Source: Pleodorina starrii (taxonomy: Eukaryota; Chlorophyta; Chlorophyceae; Chlamydomonadales; Volvocaceae). Taken from it: DNA of 64,000 nt. Positions 59,601-64,000 of the stretch are shown one piece after another. The DNA is taken from NCBI GenBank assembly GCA_030267565.1, contig BRXU01000002.1:2913501-2977500 (forward strand). Reading direction: 5' to 3'. Position 1 is the stretch's first letter, and the number at the start of each line of letters is the position of its first letter. The position numbers and the translations under genes are program-made. Under the pieces are notes generated by a model. It was not told where the DNA came from, did no database searches, and saw nothing but the letters and a program-made list of their open reading frames with translations.

Positions 59601-61100
59601 TCTGCGTGTGATGTGCTGTGCTGTGCCAGTCCTGCAGGGACCCCCCCGCCACCAGGTCTGGTTCCGCGGGCGGCGCCTGACTAGGGGCGCGCGCGCGCCA
59701 GCCGTCGTTTCCCCGCCAAACGTGCACCAGGCGTGTGGTTCGGGTTTGGTGGTTCTTACGGCGCTCTTCATCTTCATCTCGCCCTGCGCAATGCCGGCTT
59801 GGTTTTCTACGGTCTGCCGGCGCCCGAGGGGTGATGCTAAAAAGCCGGGCTGTGCTGTGTGCGCTGCCGTGCATGCATGCATGCATGCATATGGCGTTGC
59901 CCCGACGCTCGCTCCTCGCGCAATTGTCCCGTGTCCGCACAACATCTGTACGGTTGTACGGCAGGTACGAGGGTGGCGGCACCATGTGGCCCTTCACCTT
60001 CAACCGGGTGATGGTGTGCATGGCCATATTCCCCGTCTTCACCGCCTGCGTCTTCATCACAAAACACGCCTACGTGCAGGTGGGATAGGGCCACTGGTTG
60101 GGACGAGGTCGGCGGGGGGCTGGGGCCGCACGCTGGCGACTGCGGATGCGGCCGGCGTTGGCGGTGGCGCTGGTGCCGGGGGCCAACAAAAAGGAAATAC
60201 TGGCCTGGGCCGGACCCGGACCCGGACCGGGGGGGTGCACCTTCAGTCCGCACTTGTGTTGCTGCATCCTTTGTTGCTGCTGCCGCCATTTCCCACCTGG
60301 GCCTCACCAGCGTGGTGCCGTCGCTGATTCCGGTGTTCCCCCCCCCCGCCGCAACGATGGTTCAGGCCATCTTTTTGCTGCTGACGTTCCCGGTGGTGCT
60401 GATCCGGTTCAACAAGTACTGCTACTACAGGTGCGGGCGGGGGGGCAGGCGGGGGTGGGGTGGTGGGCAAGCGACGCGTGGGGACGTGTCACGTGTGTGC
60501 AGGGGCGTGTTTCGGAGAGCCAAAGGCGCTCTCCTCGCCCTGTGGGTTTTGCGCTCACTCGCGCTTTCGTGGCCCCTCTCTGTCGCCAGGCGCCACACAT
60601 GCCGCTGAGGGCCTATCTGACGCCCTCGGGTTGCAGGTCGCAGCCCAGCCTACTGGCCACCGTATCAACCCCCGAACCCAACCCAGCCTAATGTGGTGCC
60701 CCCCAAAACCCCCTTACTGTCGTGTGTTGCTTCTGCTGTGGCCCATTTGGGCTCCGTCCCGTTCTGCGTGCCTCCATTCGCCCCCGTCATGTTCGTCGTC
60801 GCGCCCTTATCCCCCAATTGTCTGCACGCCACGCGCTGTTGCTGCACCGCGGCGGCTCCTGCTGTCCGCCCGCCCCCGCCCCCGCCCCCCACGCACAAAC
60901 AAACAAACAAACACGCACGCACGCACAGGTTCGAGACGGGTCTTCAGGCGCTGCCTCTTGAAGCGACCGTGCTGGCCCCGCACGCGCGTGTGGAGCCCTG
61001 GGTGTACACCCCACCGCCGCTGCTGTTCAATCTGGCGGGCTGGCACCCGGACTGGTCCAAGAGCTGGATGGGCTGGAACCTGCCCGTCGTGTACGGCTGA
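44604..61100 (+). CDS. OSCA/CSC1 (DUF221, RSN1_7TM) mechanosensitive cation channel with a giant cytosolic insertion
   Basis: OSCA/TMEM63 proteins are stretch- or osmotically gated Ca2+-permeable channels of the plasma membrane or endomembranes. Exons: 44604-44614 (tentative), 44701-44788, 45077-45138, 45451-45520, 45754-45823, 46295-46403, 46715-46818, 47109-47422, 48001-48116, 48742-49036, 49423-50270, 50618-50758, 50899-51196, 51565-52821, 53385-53510, 55038-55169, 55765-55948, 56473-56542, 56835-56982, 57197-57313, 57835-57895, 58155-58197, 58645-58772, 59249-59411, 59965-60079, 60366-60430, 60929-61100; all phases agree, 1768 residues. TM0 is LWISSVIGVAVTILFCILQR. VQSCGLDAL, TM1 and TM2 (VHVAFVYIYLAWAMVLL) follow. 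The cytosolic loop spans ~172-1347; SWFVFFRTQRAAAMASQ is its family signature. Later helices include NLMRPLVVLVVLFPIG, LPSLLLVLWQGMVLPLLFTF, AKNMFYFAIFNVFLGGVAG and MVMMIFLVGFAFSVVSPLLL. KYEGGGTMWP and RFETGLQALPLE match the family C-terminus. Plant members have ~750 residues; the excess is in the loop. Confidence 0.9.
45946..45991. repeat. Interstitial telomere-like repeats forming a hairpin (OSCA-like intron 5)
   Basis: Three consecutive AGGG(TTTT) units are followed by the same repeat in inverse orientation. Bases 45962-45974 (GGGTTTTAGGGTT) pair perfectly with 45979-45991 across a four-base loop. The TTTTAGGG register is the telomere repeat of Chlamydomonas; Volvox uses TTTAGGG. Confidence 0.85.
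46524..46555 (+). repeat. Dispersed repeat family B, 5' fragment (OSCA-like intron 6)
   Basis: Shares AAGATACCGCAGCGAAGAGA and the following CGGAG with the full-length copy at 11033-11125, then diverges. Confidence 0.55.
51291..51340 (-). repeat. Dispersed repeat family A, copy 3 (OSCA-like intron 13)
   Basis: Reverse complement matches the 4373 element. CAGTGACTCATT is duplicated internally (a second TGACTCAT), followed by ATAACGGAGCATATCACTCC and CTGACCCCCC. Confidence 0.7.
52841..52899 (+). repeat. Dispersed repeat family B, partial copy (OSCA-like intron 14)
   Basis: CCGCAGCGGAGAAGGAGACG, then GCGTTAGCGAACGGACCCAG and AACCCAGC. It starts 20 bp after the exon 14 donor and lacks the terminal TTACCGAACATACC part. 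Confidence 0.75.
52964..53010 (+). repeat. Dispersed repeat family B, diverged copy (OSCA-like intron 14)
   Basis: AATAAGAAGAAGAAATCCCG, then CAGCGAAGGGACGGAGGCGA. Same start and orientation as the neighbouring copy 120 bp earlier. Confidence 0.55.
53353..53380 (+). repeat. Intron-end motif GGCCTATACATGGATAACCCC, copy 1
   Basis: A 28-bp segment whose core is GGCCTATACATGGATAACCC lies immediately before the acceptor of exon 15. The same segment with one change in the core occurs at 56796-56823 before exon 19. Confidence 0.7.
53511..54612 (+). repeat. GTGCGG hexamer minisatellite filling OSCA-like intron 15
   Basis: About 1.1 kb of (GTGCGG)n interrupted by GTGGGG and a few longer G runs. It starts exactly at the exon 15 donor (CAG then gtgcgg). 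Because the unit is six bases, all frames stay open, giving several 400-600-residue Val-Arg, Gly-Ala, Cys-Gly or His-Pro frames that are not genes. Confidence 0.95.
54620..54712 (+). repeat. Dispersed repeat family B, full-length copy after the minisatellite
   Basis: GTATAAAGAAAATTTCGCAG, then CGTAGAAGGAGACGGCGTTA, GCGAACTGACCCAGAATCCA and GCAATACTTACCGAACATAC. It matches 11033-11125 along its length and directly abuts the end of the hexamer array. Confidence 0.8.
56796..56823 (+). repeat. Intron-end motif GGCCTATACGTGGATAACCCC, copy 2
   Basis: Same segment as 53353-53380, here 11 bp before the acceptor of exon 19. Confidence 0.7.
57757..57830 (+). repeat. Tandem repeat abutting the acceptor of OSCA-like exon 21
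   Basis: Six units tile 74 bp exactly: GTTGACCTGCAT twice, then two rounds of GTTGACCCGAAAT plus GTTGACCTGCAT. The last unit is followed by TCAG and the exon. It may supply several branch-point-like sequences. Confidence 0.85.
59130..59245 (+). repeat. Polypyrimidine CT tract before OSCA-like exon 24
   Basis: More than 100 bp of almost uninterrupted C/T with CTCCCCC units leads to the CTGCGCAG acceptor of exon 24. It is an unusually long polypyrimidine tract. Confidence 0.75.
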
Positions 61101-63018
61101 GGGCGGGGCCCGGGCCGGGGCCGGGAGTCGCACGGCGTTAGCGGCGGCGGGTGATGTGGCGTTAAAAGGGCAGCCGCTGCGGCGGTGGTGCCCGGCAGGG
61201 GCGGGCCCACGCGTCATGGGTCCACGCGAGGCGTGGGGCCCAACACGGACCCAGCCAGCCAGCCAGCCAGCTAGCGCTGCAGAGTTGAGGTGGCGTGTGG
61301 GGGGAGTGGAAGGAGGGGGCCCGACCTGGCGCTTGCTCGTTGGCTTGCTTCGCGAGGCGGTCGAGGATCGCCCGTAGGTGATTGTTTATCTTCATTAGGA
61401 TATCGACATGAAGAACGCTACTTGGGCGGACAGCGAGCCTCTGACCTAGAACCTCAGCCAGCCCTCCAGCCCACTTAGGGGCAGGCAATAAATCCGTTTT
61501 CCGCCGCTTATTCGCTGATGCCGTTGCCCTTACTGCCCCACCGGTAGTGGGGAAGAGGCGGCGCGCAGCGGCAGCGGCAGCGGCAGCTCGAATGCAGCAC
61601 ATGGTGGTGACGGCACACGCAGTTTGCGCGCGAAGGCGATGCGGGGGGTGGGGCGGGCGGGGGGCGCATGCAGGACGTTGGTGGGGGTAATAAAGATGAT
61701 ACTGCAGCGGAGGAACGGAGGCGAGCGGGGGGCGCGGACTGTGCTGGACTTGGCATCGGGAGCTATGCGTGCCTGCCTGCCTGTGAGCATCTTGCAACTC
61801 GTGAGCATCTTACCGCGGCGCGGCGTCGCGAAGGAGAGAGCTCTATTGTGCCAGTGTTCGGGCGCGGGGGAAGGATCCTTCCGGTATCCGGTTATGCCCC
61901 TATTGACTCGTTGCACTGACGCTGATTACATGGCCGGCAGCGTCCTGTCTTTTAATCGCGCGTGAGGAAGGCTGCGGCTGGCAGCCTGGCACTGACTTGG
62001 CGGCTTGTGGGCGGAGTTGGGGCACGAGGCCCGAGACATGGAAGTTGCGAGCGACCCGTGGGACCGTTATGCGCTGCTGCTTACGTGCACACGAGTGACG
62101 TGGGGCCGAGACCCTGCCGGCTGTCGGTCGGCGCAAACGGGTCAGTTGGGCTTGTTTGTTGGGAGATGACACGCGGGGGGCGCACCGGACTGGAGGTTTG
62201 CCTTGTCGCTACCGGTAGTACAGTTTGACGTAGGGATTATTTTTGCGAGATCGAGCGGTGTGTCTTGTGTATTGTGTATAGCCGGTGCGAGTGCTGGTAC
62301 ATATAGTTGTATGGCCCTGTTTCTGCGAGCTCCCAGTCGCGGGTTTTTTCCGTAGTTTTGGTAGAGTTTCGGTATGTCAAGCGCAGTGGGGTTCTCAGAC
62401 GGGGGTCGGAGGTTTGCGGCGCTTGCTTGGGGGGGCGAGGGCGCACGCTTCAGGTCTAGCCGGCCACCAACTAGAGACATGGTGAATGCAGCGTACGGGG
62501 TTATAGCGAGAGGCGTGGAATGGCCAGAGATGAGGAGACACGGTGTGGTTTTAGAGTGGCCTCGGCGCGCTACGACGATGTACCGGTAATCTGTACAGCG
62601 ACTCCATAGGTGACGCGTGTGAATGGGCTGGGCGTGTTTCATTCCACGGTGGCTTTAAATTAGGAGCGTGTGTACCACCTGATGTTGACTTGAGACCAGT
62701 TAGCCGGCGTGCAGGAGTGTTCGGATAGGCGGTCATAGATCATGTACAGCTAGTGCACGACCGACGACCACGACGGACTGTACGACGGCTGTTCGTACGC
62801 GACAATGACTATTGACTGGATTGGCAGACGTTGCTTAGGGTTTGGTTGCTGCTCTTAGGTGGGATTGTAAGGATTGACTGCATTATTTGATCTGGAAGCC
62901 GCTTCTATCTTGTTCATCTGACGTCCACGTCTGACGTCGCCTACTACAATTGTGAGCCAGACATGAAATCGAGCTAAAGTTTTCTCTTAATACAAGCTTG
63001 TGTTCTATCAACGACGTA
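61101..63018. other. Intergenic region between the OSCA-like gene and CCS1
   Basis: Holds the OSCA-like 3' UTR, a family B repeat fragment (61688-61722) and the CCS1 promoter. A TGTAA at 62865-62869 is too far (1.77 kb) to assign with confidence. No additional gene recognised. Confidence 0.5.
61688..61722 (+). repeat. Dispersed repeat family B, 5' fragment
   Basis: AATAAAGATGATACTGCAGC, then GGAGGAACGGAGGCGA. Corresponds to the first third of the unit. Confidence 0.55.
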
Positions 63019-64000
63019 ATGGCATCATTACTACCCTGCGCATCCTTGACGCCCTTGCCGCGAACGGCGACGCACCCAGTCCTGGCAAGACTTGGCCGGC
63101 GTGACATCAAATGTTTCGCAAAAGGTAATAATTTTATAATTAACAATGCTCGTCAAAGTTTTAGCCTGCGATATCAAAACGTCCTATGCGTCCAAGCAGT
63201 TAGTCGGCAAGTAAACTACCCGCACCTCCTTTGTACCGCACGACCCAAATCGACAGGTGGTCAGAAGGGTGACAAGAAGAAATTAACTGTCACGGATAAG
63301 CTGAAGTTGGGAAATGCGGCGCCCTCTCTGGACGTGTTCCAGGCCCCCAGTCCCCGTGACGCCGGGGAGCCATCAACATCGGGCTCAGGCCCAGCCAGCG
63401 GCAACATCGCTGCGACTCTGGAGCCAAACATCCTACAGCTGGCATGGCGTAAGCTGCTGCGCGAGCTCTCCTCCCTCCCCCGGGCTATTGCAATAATGGG
63501 GTTAATCGCCGCTCTTTCTGGGCTTGGGACCTTCATACCGCAAAACAAGGTGCGCGGTTGGGCGGAGGCTTTGGCGAAAGGGACACCCGCTTAGACTTCC
63601 AGAGACCCATGGGCCGGCGGAGAGCAGGCACGTGTGTTACTTTGTGTCCGCACCAAATCGGACGCGGCCTTCACCGTGCATGGAACGACACGCACAAACA
63701 CAAACCCAAATCCCATGCTGCGAAGTCGCCATACGAGCTTGCTGACCTGGTCTATGGCACCATATCTCTGCCTTGACCCGACTTCACCCGCCTGCTCTCC
63801 CTCCTGCCCTCCTGCCCTGTACGCGCCCAGCCGTTCGAGTACTACGTGACCAACTACCCCGACGGCCCCGCAAAGGTCCTGGGCTTCCTGACCTACGACC
63901 TGCTGCTGGCGCTGCAACTCGACCACATCTACACCGCCGACTACTTTTACCTGGCCATCGGCCTCCTGGCCGCCTCGCTCAGCGCCTGCACCTACACGCG
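63019..64000 (+). CDS. CCS1: CCS1, chloroplast System II cytochrome c assembly protein (ResB-like), N-terminal part
   Basis: Ccs1 works with CcsA in the thylakoid membrane to deliver haem to apocytochromes f and c6. Exons visible: 63019-63124, 63257-63549, 63831 to beyond the window end. The ATG at 63019 opens a chloroplast-transit-like sequence (MASLLPCASLTPLPRTAT, rich in Ala, Leu, Pro, Thr and Arg). After a basic linker (GGQKGDKKKLTVTDKLKLG) comes LLRELSSLPRAIAIMGLIAA, the first membrane helix, ending SGLGTFIPQNK. Exon 3 continues PFEYYVTNYPDGPAKVLGFL, TYDLLLALQLDHIYTADYFY and a second helix (LAIGLLAASLSACTYTR), as in Chlamydomonas Ccs1. The gene is cut by the window edge, so the large lumenal domain is missing here. 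Intron 1 is 132 nt with no in-frame stop. Confidence 0.92.

Noticed and set aside
1..64000. Prokaryotic features, CRISPR arrays, rRNA and tRNA genes
   Set aside because: Direct repeats in the window are microsatellites or dispersed elements without spacer regularity, and no cloverleaf or rRNA sequence was recognised by eye.

Overview
The window is GC-rich nuclear DNA from a green alga, most likely a volvocine or chlamydomonad (Chlamydomonas, Gonium or Volvox relatives). The evidence is dense GT-AG introns of about 100-600 bp, long Gln/Ala/Gly-rich low-complexity protein segments, TGTAA-type poly(A) signals, a short stretch of TTTTAGGG telomere-like repeats, a LINE tail, and a CCS1 gene of the chloroplast cytochrome c System II type. 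I see no prokaryotic operon, CRISPR array, rRNA or tRNA. Exon models were built by hand by tracing phase-consistent splice sites, and every multi-exon model below closes in frame.

Layout. 1-735: 3' end of a Gly-rich protein (+). 4.70-4.88 kb: terminal exon with a CCHC zinc knuckle (+). 7.0-14.2 kb: SCYL1-type pseudokinase with HEAT repeats (-, 11 exons), divergent from REV7/MAD2L2 (+, 14.5-16.2 kb), the HORMA subunit of DNA polymerase zeta. 16.4-19.6 kb: Arg/Ser-rich, Lys-rich nuclear protein, possibly NKAPD1-like (+). 21.0-23.3 kb: small Pro/Cys-rich protein with a PH-like look (-). 26.0-27.0 kb: stand-alone cytochrome b5-domain protein (-), divergent from MED15 (+, 27.4-33.1 kb), a Mediator tail subunit. 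35.3-36.6 kb: PEX13 peroxin (-). 38.2-42.2 kb: Gln-rich protein of unknown function (-). 42.6-43.3 kb: 3' fragment of a non-LTR retrotransposon. 44.6-61.1 kb: a 27-exon OSCA/CSC1-type mechanosensitive channel gene (+) with a very large cytosolic insertion. 63.0 kb to the end: N-terminal part of CCS1 (+), running off the window.

The genes are housekeeping functions (trafficking, translesion synthesis, transcription, peroxisome import, osmosensing, chloroplast cytochrome assembly) and do not form one pathway. The unusual material lies in gene architecture and repeats: four probable GC-AG introns out of about 60, two families of short dispersed repeats found largely in introns, a 1.1-kb GTGCGG minisatellite that begins at a splice donor, a telomeric-repeat hairpin inside an intron, and a roughly 1,000-residue expansion of the OSCA cytosolic loop.
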